Positions 23,006 through 35,370 of a DNA stretch of 64,000 bases are shown piece after piece. The stretch is from Phaffia rhodozyma (taxonomy: Eukaryota > Basidiomycota > Tremellomycetes > Cystofilobasidiales > Mrakiaceae), in the NCBI GenBank assembly GCA_014706385.1, contig JACGZH010000001.1, positions 1,302,001-1,366,000 of the forward strand, written 5' to 3'. The number at the start of each line of letters is the position of its first letter. Within the stretch, counting starts at the first letter, position 1. The notes under the pieces are model-generated. The model saw only the letters and a program-made list of their open reading frames with translations, had not been told where the DNA came from and did not search any database. Position numbers and translations under genes: made by a program.

Positions 23006-26000
23006 ATGGCTCCTATTCGGCTCGTTAAACATCTGAACCCCGTCAGCTCAAACAGGTCGAAATCAAAGCCTTGTTCAGATGGTTTGTGTTTCACCTATTC
23101 AACATACTTCACCACTAGTCTTGATCGAAGAGGACGAAGGAAAGAGAAAGGCGATCAAGATCGCCGAGGCTGACATTGAACCTTGCTATTTTAAACCCAC
23201 GTCTTGGTTCTGATGTTGTTGCAGAGGTCCCAATTGCTGTTGTTCGAGTTCAAGTAATCAGCGGATGCGACTTGCTAGGCAAAGACAAGAAAGGGACGAG
23301 CAGCGACCCGTATGTGCATAAACATCCCGAGTTGGCTAGACTCCTGAGGTTGACGATATTTTTGAGGGTTTAATTGATTAGATTCGTGGTCATGACCCTT
23401 GTACCAAATCGACAGACAACTCCAGTTGTTAAAAAAACGCTGGATCCTGTGTTTCCTAGTAATGAGTCAACGTTTGACTTTCCAATTTACGGGTCGGTAA
23501 TAGATAGGCTCGGAGCTTTGGAAGCTGTCGTTTGGGACAAGGCAAGTATATTCATACATCAAGGCCTTTCTGAGTCCCCTATCTTCTCTGTCTAACGCCA
23601 TATCTGTTACTACAATGAGCAGGATATTCTTCGAAAGGAATACTTGGGTGAAACCGCTCTCCAGGTGCAGCACTGGTTTCCAGACGGAAAGGCGGTTGCA
23701 TGGGATCCAGAATTACCCGTACGTACAGCCTCGATATATCACACGTTCAATCATAGCCACCCGACTCAATCTTCATCCTACACCTACGGTCAGCCTATAA
23801 CCTCTGCTCTTGCCTCGTCTCGTAGCCGTACTCAAGCCACTGGGTCCATCCAGTTCCGTATAGGGTTCCTTTCATCCACCTCGCCGAACACTCTATCCTC
23901 TGAGTCACTCTCTTCGCAAAACTTTCAAGAGGTTTATACACTCCTTCTGAAACATGCTTCAGAACGTAATCTCCATTCGGTCCCCGCCTTCGAAGGGATT
24001 GGAACAGTCACAGGCGAGGAAGACGAAGAAGACGATGGGCTGAGCGTTTCCTCAGACTCGAGCGACGACGAGGACGATAGCGATATGACACCGGGATCAG
24101 CCATAGCGATTTCGCCCGCTTTGAGTCCTTCGGGTATATCTACTCCCATAGCTGGACTTACGCTCTCACCAGATGGTAAGCTTTTGCCTGGAAGAAAGCC
24201 AGGATACTTCGATCCACAGGGTCAGGGACCAGGATCAGTCGCGGCGACGCCTGGAGGGAGATCTTTCGTGTCCAGAGCATCCAGAAGAAAAAGAGAGAAG
24301 AAGAGTAGCGCCAAGAAGAATTGGAGTTATTCTACTCAGAGCGATATCCTAGGAGTTGCCATGGTGGAAATCAAGAGCGCAGAAGATTTACCGAGGCTGA
24401 AGAACTGTTGGTACAGCAGCATTTTCTCCAATATGGTCGCTCATGTAGTTGTTGCACGTGGTTCTGATGCCTCTTTCTTCCTATCAGTCCTGAAAACTGG
24501 GTTTGATATGGATGTATGTGTTTCAAGTTTTCTTGACTAACATCGCATCTTTGTTTGCTGATGGTCTGTGATCACGTTTAGCCTTTCGTTGTCACGTCGT
24601 TCGGCAAGAAAGTGTTCAGAACTCGAGTGATTCGACACTCGTACGTATAGAACAACACATCTGAGTTCTGATTCTGACTCTGAAACAGATCAATAATGAC
24701 TTGTGTTCTGGTCTATCGGACTACAGATTGAATCCTGTTTGGGACGAAAAACTACTATTTCACGTAAAGAAATTTGAGTCTTCTTTCGTGATTCAATTCA
24801 ACATTCTCGACTGGGACAAGATCTCGGGAAACGACTTTGTCGGGGTGGCCACGCTTCCTCTGTCTGAGTTGTTGGCAGACTCCCCTGAACCTGATGCGAA
24901 TACTGGATTGCATGAAGGAGATGGAAAACATGCGATGAGAGAGTTCAAGGTTGGTCTTCCTTCCCTCTTTTCAGGCTACCTAAGTAGCGAGACACTTTAT
25001 ATCGATCCTTATGTCCTTCCCATGCTCGTCATGCCCAGCTTCAACTATCCACCCCTCAAGATCCAAGTTGGGAGACCAAGCACAAGCCTAGCATCACCGT
25101 TCGAGCAAAGTAAGTAATTTTCTCCGTTATATCCTGGTGGTTCTATATATATTGACTATGACCTTATTTAGGTACGAGCCTTACGATGCATTGCGACAGA
25201 AGGTGAACGCAATTCATAGGTTTCAGTGACGCTTTCGGGAGACTGACTTGTGTCTTATCTAAGTTTTGGCGAGAGTATCTTAAATCGTATGATGATGACA
25301 ACTCAGGGAAGATCAGCTTCACTGAGTTACAAGCTGTAAGTGGACGAGCATGCGCAAGATTGATCGTCGACGGCTATCTAAACTTCTGATTGTCTTTTCT
25401 TGTACCTCAGATGCTCGACTCTCTGGGATCGACTCTTACAGACGAGACCTTAGAAAGCTACTTTACGTCATACTTACTCGATCCCGAGAAAGACGAGCTT
25501 ACCATCGAACAGGTTATTAAATCCCTCGAGCAAGAGGTCAAGAAGACCAAAACCGAGAAGAAGCACGTCGGCCTAGAAGAATCACCGAGTTTCAGTGATG
25601 AAACTCCCAATACTGCCGATGTTCCTTCTCTCGATTTGATTGATAAGAAAGGCCAACCAAACCACGCGATCTCTCTCTCTGTCACTGGTCCAGAAGCTGG
25701 CCAGCCTTCAGCGGAAATACCGAAGGTAAATCTGACAAGTGCTGCGCAGAACGGGGATCAGGTAACGTCGGAAACAAACCAGATTCCGTTGACAGACGAG
25801 GCAGGAATCCCGTACGATGACGATCGGGAGAATGAAGAAGAAGAAGAACTAGGGCCGGACAGTGATTTGGAGAGGGTAATTAACATCAAGGAGTGTCCGC
25901 TCTGCCACCGACAGAGACTGAGCAAGAGAGCTGAGGTGGATATTGTTACTCATCTGGCAGTATGTATCTCTTCATCATTATTGCAGGCTATCAAACGGTA

Positions 26001-28149
26001 TCTGTGTTTCTTGAGCACTAATCAGTATTGGAGACGTCCTCAGGTCTGTGCTAGTGCAGACTGGGCAAGAGTAAATAGAATTCTGGTTGGCAACTACGTT
26101 ACATCTTCGCAAGGTATAATCATGTTTCGCATGCTGGGGCCGCAACAAACTCTTTTCTTACTGATGCATGTTGGTTCATTCTCAGCTCAACGGAAGTGGA
26201 TGACCAAAGTGTTCACCAAGGTGTCGAGCGGTGCTTACCAAATTGGTTCGTGTTTTTAATTAGATACCCGTTATCTCAACTTTTTGTTCATAGAACTGAT
26301 TAATCCGCACTTACTATCATCTTGTTTACGCGCGCTCTTCCGGCAGGCGCAAATTCCGCCAACATTCTCGTCCAGGACCGACAGACAGGTCAATTACTTG
26401 AAGAAAAGATGGCTGTGTATGTCAGACTTGGAATCCGAGTGTTGTACAAGGGCGCCAAATCGCGTATGGAGGGTGGTCGAGGTTCGTGTCCATCCAATTT
26501 CCTGCTCTCGCTCGCACTACGTTGACCTTTGACGTCCTGTGACGTCCTCTGCCTGTCCAGCTCGAAGGCTTCTCAAGAACATGTCCTTCAAGCAGGGCAT
26601 CAAGTACGACTCGCCTGAATCAGTCGCCGATATCGCACCGTTCATTGCTTTCCATCGGTTGAACATGGATGGTAAGAACCGCGTCATGCGTTCGCCTATC
26701 TGAATTGGTCATCGTTTTATGAACTAAATTGTTGAGAAATCTCGTTTTTATAGAAATTCTGGATCCTCTTGATTCATTCAGTGAGTCTTGTCAGGAGAAG
26801 TCCTCAGTAGACTGTATGAGTAGATACTTATTGATTCTTGTAAAACTGTTCGTTGTTACTCTTACCATCATAGAAACGTTTAATGAAGTAAGTTGGATCT
26901 ACATAGAATAACAGAACGATATCTATAGTTTCGGATGTGACTGACATTCCGCTTGTTTCAGTTCTTTTATCGAAAATTAAAGCCGGAAGTGCGCCCTGTC
27001 AGTGACCCGACCGACCCTAATACGCTGGTTTCTTGTGCCGACTGTCGTCTTATGGCTTTCGACACTGTAAGCGATGCTAAGAAGATCTGGATCAAGGGAA
27101 GAGAGTGAGTAATTCGTCGGTTGTTACTTGAATTATTTTTGGCATGATTATGTGATTGTTGACTTGTACATGGTTGCCATCATTGAATAGGTTCACAATC
27201 GAGCGACTTTTAGGGGATCGGTATGGAAAGGAGGCCCACAGGTACGACGGGGGCGCTGTTGCTGTCTTCCGATTAGCTCCTCAGGTGCGTTTCTATCTCA
27301 TGTTCTATTATCTGTGCGTTCAGAATTCAACTAACTATAATGATGTTCTACTTGGTACAGGATTACCACCGATTCCAGTACGAGCTTTCCTTCATCCCTA
27401 ATTCACACATACTCTGCCGATTCCCAGCTAACCCATTCTCCTTATCGTCCTGGTTATCTAGCGTTCCTGTGGACGGGGTCGTGGGAGAGATCGAAAAAAT
27501 CGAAGGCGCGTACTATACTGTCAACCCTCAGGCCATCCGAACCCAGCTTGATGTGTACGGGGAGAATGTCAGGACGATCGTCCCGATCGACTCGCCTACG
27601 TTTGGACGAATGTTTGCCATCTGCGTTGGAGCTATGAGTCAGTTCTATGTTCTTGTTCACGTGTCTGTGACTCTTCTAGTTTTTCTCGATGATTGACGAG
27701 AAACGGAATCGGTTTCTTCTGTAAAGTGGTGGGAACCATCGTGCACACTGTAGAGTCTGGCGACACTGTCGTTCGAGGGCAGGAGTTTGGGTACTTTGCA
27801 TTTGGTCAGTATCTCTTATCGTTTACATGGCTGGTCGTTCATTCAGTCTAACACAGATCCTGTGTGTGCTTGAAATATACTAGGTGGATCTACTATTGTT
27901 CTCGTCCTTGAGGATGGCGCTGTTCAGTGGGATGAAGATTGTGAGCGATATTGTATCTTTTCAGTTGCACATCGAACTCCGCAGGCTAACCAAAGCTACC
28001 CAATACGAATCACAGTACGGATAAACTGTCAAGCTTCTCTGGAAACGTTGGTCCAGATGGGGACTCGCATCGGCAGGAAGAAATCACCTTCGATAGGCAT
28101 CACTCGTAGTTCAACTCCTGCAATTCCCACATCTCCTCGGTTAAATTGA
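23006..28149 (+). CDS. PSD2: Phosphatidylserine decarboxylase, C2/EF-hand type, 24 exons
   Basis: Converts phosphatidylserine to phosphatidylethanolamine in Golgi/endosomal membranes. Two C2 domains come first: [20 protein letters not shown] in the first, [11 protein letters not shown] and [12 protein letters not shown] in the second. An EF-hand ([13 protein letters not shown]) and a CxxC...C metal-binding-like segment ([14 protein letters not shown]) precede the catalytic domain. That domain has [50 protein letters not shown] and the self-cleavage site GGSTIV. Exons from 23382 on are phase-consistent: 23382-23541, 23623-24406, 24488-24513, 24582-24640, 24727-24949, 25039-25109, 25172-25202, 25264-25335, 25411-25959, 26044-26113, 26186-26245, 26347-26481, 26561-26671, 26754-26780, 26874-26887, 26962-27104, 27191-27284, 27361-27377, 27462-27637, 27727-27804, 27884-27940, 28016-28149. 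The intron at 23542 begins with GC. The first exon ([12 protein letters not shown]...) does not join the second in an obvious way. Confidence 0.94.
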
Positions 28150-28764
28150 CGCGAAGGGGATTTTTCTTAGATTCCTTGGCAACGATCTCTTCTTGCATCG
28201 GCTTGTCACCACTTCTCCTGATAGATATCCGTACCCTTGTCTTTTCCCTTCCTCATCTGGACATTCACTCATGTGTATTCGACTTCATTTCCGTTCATCA
28301 TCCTTTCGCATTCTACATACTACACCCTATATCACCCACTAAATATCATATTTCCTCTTCTTTGTCAAACCCCATCATCGTATATATGCTCACCATTGAA
28401 CCCGTGTCTTCTAATCCTGAGATGCTCGCTTAAGTTCCGTTAGCATGCTGAACCTTTTCGTAGGACGCTGAAGAGATACACGGAAGATTGGGTTGTACGG
28501 TCGCTTGCGTTTGTGCGACTGAGCGGCTTTTTTCACCAAAGCTGGGATTGCTAGTTGTGAACCACGGAGGTACAAGTGCAAAAAATAAGCATCAAATATG
28601 AGAAGAGCCGACTGGAACCAGCCCCGGTTCTTTCGCTTGTGCGATGATCCACCTCTGAGAAGAAAATTTAGAGTTTCATCAAATCGAAAGAATAAGGCCA
28701 AGATAGAATACAGATTGTGTCTAGAAACTCAAAAAAGACAAAGGATAGAGGCCAGTTCGGTCGT
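28150..28764. other. Convergent 3' spacer, PSD2 and MPC2
   Basis: About 615 bp between stop codons. Plus strand is pyrimidine-rich to about 28420 and more purine-rich after. A 96-codon minus-strand frame at 28411-28701 lacks any family similarity and is probably chance. Confidence 0.5.
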
Positions 28765-29806
28765 TTAGGCCTTGACCTCCTTGATCTTGTCGGCAGCGGC
28801 GGCCTCGATAGGGTTGTTACGCCTCCAACTAGACGAAGATGAGCAAGTTGCAACTTGATCAAGTCAGTAACTTTTTTATTGTATTTTTCCCTTTAGTTGA
28901 TCGGAGATATAATAGAAAAAGCTTACTCCCAGACTCGGTACAGCTGAGCCACACCGGTAGATCCGACGAAGAAGTTAACCTGCAAAACAAGAATGAGAGG
29001 AGCCACGAGATTGGCGTCAGATTGCTGTATGGCGACCAGAGTATCAGATAGATAAGGAGCAATCGGCAAGACATACGGCGGCGAGAGAGTAGTTGACGGG
29101 CTTGATGACTAAAGAGTATCGAACCCAGATGAAACCGGTGGCGGCAAGAGCTATTCAAGATTCGAATTGTATCATGAAAAGCAACCGTTCTCAGCTGTCT
29201 GGAAAGCTCAGAAATCAAGTGAGGAAGAGAACACGAAGCAAGATGAGGACATACCCAGGTTGGCGTTGACGGAGACCTTCTCGGCCGGTCGGTTCATATC
29301 AGCCAATCCTCCAATGACAAGAGCCCACTTTGCAATAGGAGCCCAGAAGAAGATGGTCCTTTAGATTCGCAGAACGTTATAAAATGGTTCGAAAAGGATG
29401 ATCAAGAGGACGAGAGAGAAGATGGGTTAGAGTAGGTGCTAGGCAATGACTAGGTCGGACGAGATTCCGACAAATGTCCTCGGCTAGAAAAAAGTTCTCC
29501 CGGTGTGATGAAAACTTACTTGGGCCCTATGAAATTCAATCCAACAGCGAACAGAACCAGAGCGCGTGAGTATTTCTGAGGTGAACAAGAGAGAGATAGA
29601 AACAAAGCGAGCCCAAAAGAAAGAGAAGGGAAGAAACAAGAGGGAGATACGAACCGGCAGGGTGGTTCATGAACCGAGCGAACTTTGTTCCTCCGGCTAG
29701 AGATACAACCAAACGAGCCAAGTTCTTGTTAAGATAAGGAGAATCTCTGATAGAGCAGAAGCACATAATCCAAACAAGACCCACCGGCTGCTGCTGGTCC
29801 AGACAT
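28765..29806 (-). CDS. MPC2: Mitochondrial pyruvate carrier subunit 2-like
   Basis: Inner mitochondrial membrane subunit that, with MPC1, imports pyruvate. Seven exons: 29806-29785, 29696-29655, 29526-29520, 29358-29255, 29150-29077, 28979-28927 and 28828-28765; phases agree, 121 aa, normal family length. The protein reads FARFMNHPAGPKTIFFWAPI, then KWALVIGGLADMNRPAEKVS, LALAATGFIWVRYSLVIKP and VNFFVGSTGVAQLYRVW. The third exon is only 7 nt (GGCCCAA); it supplies GP and part of K in the conserved HPAGPKT motif, and no other splice choice keeps both frame and motif. The gene is divergent from the SNF2 gene across about 280 bp. Confidence 0.95.
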
Positions 29807-30083
29807 TATTGCTGATTAGATTGAGAGAGAAAGAGAAGGAAGTCAATGGTCGAGGTCGGTGGTGATGATGAGAGATCAAGGCAGGAAGGAGAAAAAGGCG
29901 GCTACCAGACGACCGTAACCACGCGTGCGGATGGTTACGTGACCATGATCGAAGAGTCGATCGATCACCCTAGCACCACACTTGTACTCTCAAACAAATC
30001 GATTCATACTCACTAACACTCACTCTCTAGCTTCTCTCTGTTGATTTGCCTTTCAGTGTCAATCAGTAAAACAGTCTGTTTTA

Positions 30084-33000
30084 ATGGCTTCTACTCCTGC
30101 GCTCTCTACGGCAACAACGAAAACGACCAACTCGCCGTCGACACCAGCCGACCGAGGGTCTTCTCTATCGGTTTCTCCCGGTCGGTTGGCTGATAAGATC
30201 AAACAGACCGATGACGACGACGAGGAGTATGAGGATGACGGAGAGGTAGAGAAACCCACGAACGATCTAGATGCAGACCAGGAAATGGAAGAGGTTCGTC
30301 TGTTTGCTCGTTGTCCTTTAGTATCGTTCGCTTTGGGGCAGCAAAGAAAAGAAAAGGAAAAGGAAGGCGAAAGGACGCGTCGGTGAAGAATGACGTGTTG
30401 ATAATTAACACGCGTCTTTCGTGTGCTCTTGTCTGGATTTTCCTCCATCGTCGCTTCCTCTTCCTTCTGCGACCTGTCCTTTTAATCGTGTAGCAACAAA
30501 AATCATCCAGGCTGGGACGACTAAACTTTCTTCTCAAGGTTCGTTCTGTCGTTCCTTGCTTTTTCAAAGAAAGTTGGCTTGGTAAGAATCCTGATCGATA
30601 GATGCGCGCACCCTAACAACGATTTAATCTTTCATTTTGCGTTGCCTTTGTTTCTTCAATCTTTTCTAGCAATCGGGAATCTATACCCAAGTGAGTTCTT
30701 CTCTCTTCTCATGTATCCAGCCTGTTTCGATTCTGAGCACTTTGCCACATACACAGATCCTTCAAGACAAAATGGAAAGACAGCGTCAAGACCGAATGAA
30801 AGAAGAAGCTCGACTCCGCGCTAGTGCAAATACGGCCACCTCCAAAGCTCACTCCGAGTCTCGTGTCGAACCAAAACATATGACTCGACGAAATGCAGAG
30901 AGCTCTGTAAGCTCTAAGCTTAAGAAAGAGACCGCAAAAGATGGAGCAAAGGAAAAAAAGAAGCCGGCAGGCAATGCCGCTGGTATCAAACGAAAGGCCG
31001 CAGGGGATGAGTTGGAGGCTTTAGAAGAGGCTGTAGGAGGAAAGAAGGTTACAAACACAAATGTCAGTGCATCCTTCCCTTAAATCATATCTCTGTGGCC
31101 GTAAACAAGCGTCTGTTTGGTATAGTTATCATCTTCCGGTCTTAAACGTACATATCCACCTCTTACAGGGGTCGAAAAAGCTCAAAATGGAGCCTAGCTC
31201 TGCAAGTCTAAAAAACGAAACGGACCCACCGGAATTAGCAGAAGGACAACCAGCGCTTGTAACCGGAGCAGTGATGAGAGACTATCAAATTCAGGGACTT
31301 CAATGGTTAATCTCGCTTTATGAGAATGGTCTGAATGGAATTCTAGCGGATGAGATGGGACTTGGGTATGTGTCTCGTTGATATCATTATGAGTCGTATC
31401 CTGCCATCTAATTTGTCCATAAATCATTTCACGGAATACATCCCTTAGAAAAACATTACAGACTATATCTTTCATCGCTCACCTGCGAACGAAAGGTGTT
31501 TGGGGACGTGAGTCTTCTTAGACTGCTATTCAATCAGTCTTCTCTCCCACGTACTCATGTTCAAATCTAATTTGGTAGCGTTCATGATCGTGTGCCCATT
31601 GAGTGTACTGCACAATTGGTCGGCCGAGTTTGCCAAGTTCACACCCGACGTACGTTTCTCCTCTATCACTGTGCTTTGTGTGATTTATCCTTTTTGAGCG
31701 ATGTAGTTGAGATTCCTGTCTCCATCTTTTGTTTTCTCTCGGCACCTTCTCGACAACTCAGATTCCTACTATTCAGTATCATGGTTTGTGTTTTCCCTCC
31801 TCCACTTTGTCCCTTTCTTCTCTGACTTTCCATACTTAATCTCAAACGTACTAGGTACTCCCGAAGAACGTTCTGTGTTGCGCAAGACCCGGCTTTCTGC
31901 TCCCTCAGATGCGAAAGGAGCCGCCTACGCCGGTAAACTAATTCCTGGTTTGGGTGTGACGATGCCAAAGAACGCATCGAGATCCCAAAGGGCAAAGATT
32001 CAGGCTTGTAAGAACGTGAAGGAGGAGCCAAACACGATGAAGACCTTCCCGGTGGTGATCACGAGTTACGAAGTCGCGATGAAGGACAGTGCTTTCTTTC
32101 GGGGCTTCCAATGGAAGTAGGTGATATCTTCTTCTTTTGTCTGAGTTACCGCCGAGAACTTTTTGTGTCATTGGGTATTCACTATTTTCTTGAAATGATC
32201 TTGTAGATATATCGTCGTGGATGAAGGCCATCGATTAAAGAACATGGACTGCAAGTGAGTATCCTCTTCATAGCTCCCGATTTTGGACGCCTGCTAAACA
32301 TGTTGCTTCTCTCGTATAGGTTGATACGGGAGCTCAAATCGTACAACACCGCCAACAGGTTGATTCTCAGTGGAACTCCTCTGCACGTTAGTCCAAGTCC
32401 TTCTCCTCTGTTGAACTGAGTTCAAACGAGAACGCGTTCTTACAGGCCCGGATCTATCTCATTGGCGAGAGTAGAACAATCTGAGTGAATTGTGGTCCTT
32501 GTTGAATTTCATTCTTCCGGATGTAAGTCGATTGGGTTTCTCGAACAGTCAACCTGATATTGATGATATTCGTCGATAGACTGATCGTCGCGGCTCTCTT
32601 TTCTCTCCTTTCCTTTATCAAACCCTAAAGATTTTCGACGACCTAGATAGCTTTCAACAATGGCAAGTTTGATGAAGGATGACAGATACGATCCCTTATT
32701 TCCAAACTCCAGCTGACATCTACTGGTATATATTCTCAGGTTCGATCTCGACACCGATATCAAATCCCGTTCGGAATCCAAGACGTCCTTGTTGACATCA
32801 GATCAATCCACCGGAATTGTCACCACCCTTCATTCAATCCTCAAGCCTTTCCTACTGCGTCGACTCAAGATAGACGTCGAGAAGTCGTTACCTCCAAAGA
32901 AAGAGTACCTTCTTCACGCACCGTTGACAAAGATGCAAAAGGAGTTGTACGAGAGTGTGGCCGCGAGGACGATCAGAGAGTTTTTGATTGCTGTGAAGTC

Positions 33001-34790
33001 GGGGGAGACCCAGGGCGAACATGTTAATGAGGATGACCACGGGGATGCTGCCGATGGCGATGGGCAGCAGACTCGAGAGTCAGAAGAGGAACCAGAGCAG
33101 GAATATGAAGCCAACCCCAGAAAGAGTCGTCGACTGAACAGAGTTCCCAAGAAAGACTATGCTCAGATCGAAAGCGACAACAAATACTTTAAGCAATTGG
33201 AGAAAGAACGGGACAATGGTCTGTTCCAAGGAGCGCCTGAAGATACCCGCTCGGCATTTGAGATTGGGAAGGAGTACTCTAACAAAGCAGCCCGTTCGTC
33301 ATCGCCCTTCTTTCTTCTTGGCCTATGGTCGTTGATCTGACAGGTATTGATTGATTGTCATGCAGGAAAATCCGTAAACAACATGCGTTTACAAAACACC
33401 ATGATGCAACTCCGAAAAGTGAGAAGGCTCATTCCCTTCCGACCGCCTGTATCCTTCCGAATGGGCTGTTCATTTCTTTTTTTCTGACTTTTAATAGGTT
33501 GCCTCTCATCCGTTCTTGTTTGACTGGCCTATTGATCCGATAACGGGATCAGAGATTGTCAATACAGACCTCATCAATGCATCTGGCAAGATGCTCCTTC
33601 TTAACCGACTTCTCGATGCTTTATTTGAGCGTAAACACAAGGTCCGTATTGTTATCTCCATTCGCTATCTGATCTAGACGTCGACTTGCTTTTTTCCTCA
33701 AACGTCTCCTGTTTTGATTCGCATGGCGCGTAGGTTCTACTGTTCAGCCAATTCACGAGCATGCTAGATATCATTGAAGACTGGGCTATCGAATACAAGA
33801 AACTAAAGGTATGCCGGATCGATGGAAGTACGCCTCAAGTCCGTCGACGGGAACAGATGGAGGAATTTAATAAAGGGGGCGAAGAAGATGGAGTTTGTCG
33901 ACTGTTCCTACTCTCTACTAGAGCAGGTGGTTTGGTTTGTCTCTTTTTGCTTTTTTCTTCTTCTGTTCTCTCTCTCAAGCTTGTGGATTGTTTCTGAGGC
34001 TTTCATCGGAAACTTTCGTGTCGTGTACAGGGTATCAACTTGGTAGCAGCCGATACCGTCATCTTCTACGACCAGGACTGGAACCCTCAATCTGATCTCC
34101 AAGCTATGGACCGAGCCCATCGGATAGGACAGACCCGGCCTGTCCTGGTCTTTCGTCTGGTAACAGCTCATACGGTTGAGACAAAGATCCTCCAGAAAGC
34201 AGGAGCCAAACGCCGGTTGGAAGCTCTTGTCATCGCCCAAGGGAAATTCAAAGGGAATTATTCTACCAAAGAAAAGAAACAGACGGCTCATGAACAAGCT
34301 GCTGATTTATTGAGACTTGAGGGCGATAACATTAACCTCGTCGACGCAGGTGACAAGATCATTGCGTTCGTCCCTTTTTTCTTCTTTTTTTTTTTCTTTT
34401 TCTTTTCTTTTTTTCCTTCCATCATCTTGAACATACGCGCTGAACTCAATCCCTGCCTGGCTTTGTTCTTGAGGGGATGGGGGGGAAAACAGAGACGAAG
34501 ACTTGGAGATATTACTTGACAGGTCTCCCGAAGCGTTCTCCCGATCTCTAGGTTGGGGCTCCAAAACTCAGTCTGGCTCTGGTTTCGAGTCCAACTCTAC
34601 CGAGTCTCGTGCCGACTCGAAAGCCAAGGATATCAAAGAGGAGGAGGAAGAAGAAGCAGAAGAAGGAAAGAAGAAGAAGCAGAGGAAGGAGTCGACGATG
34701 TTTGAAGTGTTTGAGGCCGCTAGGGATGATGTGAACGATGGACTTGCGAAACTTCAGGAGCAATCGGATGACGATCAGGAAGATGTATAG
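30084..34790 (+). CDS. IRC5: SNF2-family ATPase, LSH/HELLS/Irc5 type
   Basis: ATP-dependent nucleosome remodeller of the LSH/DDM1/Irc5 branch, nuclear. Exons: 30084-30293, 30494-30538, 30670-30690, 30757-31062, 31169-31365, 31449-31507, 31579-31649, 31762-31783, 31855-32116, 32207-32254, 32320-32386, 32475-32522, 32631-32662, 32740-33293, 33366-33418, 33498-33641, 33734-33934, 34031-34365 and 34493-34790; all phases agree, 990 aa. Helicase motifs: DEMGLGKT (I), VVDEGHR (II), LILSGTPL (III), STRAGGLGINL (V), [11 protein letters not shown] (VI). The N-terminal [18 protein letters not shown] segment is typical of the LSH/Irc5 branch. An acidic insert (about 33006-33130) interrupts the ATPase core. 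The intron at 32663 is GC-AG. The C-terminus is highly charged ([17 protein letters not shown]). Confidence 0.94.
34376..34420 (+). repeat. Poly-T/C tract within the last intron of the SNF2 gene
   Basis: A nearly pure T tract with scattered C fills the first part of the 127-nt intron 34366-34492. It may act as an extended polypyrimidine region; length variation would be expected. Confidence 0.8.
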
Positions 34791-35370
34791 TTCAAGTAGA
34801 GATTTTGTTTGTCAACTTGGTTAGAGTTCAACTTTTCCTCTCCGTTTTAGATATTCGATATCGCCATTCTCTTTTTCTTTTTCTTTTTCTTTGTTTTCTT
34901 CCTGACCCGATTTCATCGTGTGTTGTTTTGTATCATATGACTATAGTGTATTGTATGGTTTTGTTGAGCGTAAACACTCTCGAACTCACCTTATCCGAAG
35001 GGAAGCTGAGCATTAATAGTCTTTGCTGGCTTTCAGATGAGACCGAATAGTCAGGTCATCAAGACGACAAAGAGCATTATCGGTAGAAAAGACAAGAGGA
35101 TCCGATTTGATCTATGAATGGATGAAATAGGTAGAAAGAAGAAGAAAGAGCATAAAGGAGATCGAGAGAGGGGGAATCGTCCAGGTTTTCGAGACCTTCT
35201 GCCAAGCAAAAAATGGATGAAATATAATATAGAGAAGAGATGGGGAAAAATAAAATAAGAAATCAAGCAGGAAAGAACAAGAAGGAGGAAGATTCTAACG
35301 GAAACTGTCCAATGACTTGCAGGTGTGTGAGAAAGAGAGAAAGAGGAAAGGAAAAAAAAAGAAGAAGCAA
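34791..35370. other. Convergent 3' spacer, SNF2 gene and CFEM-like gene
   Basis: Plus strand is T/C-rich to about 34920, with repeated CTTTTT units at 34868-34895, and A/G-rich from about 35090 to 35370. This fits pyrimidine-rich 3' UTRs on both sense strands. No gene seen. Confidence 0.55.

Noticed and set aside
28411..28701. 96-codon minus-strand frame in the PSD2/MPC2 spacer
   Set aside because: No homology or splice context; sits in overlapping 3' UTRs.
29520..29575. A longer 56-nt version of MPC2 exon 3
   Set aside because: Breaks the reading frame and the conserved HPAGPKT motif; the 7-nt exon fits both.
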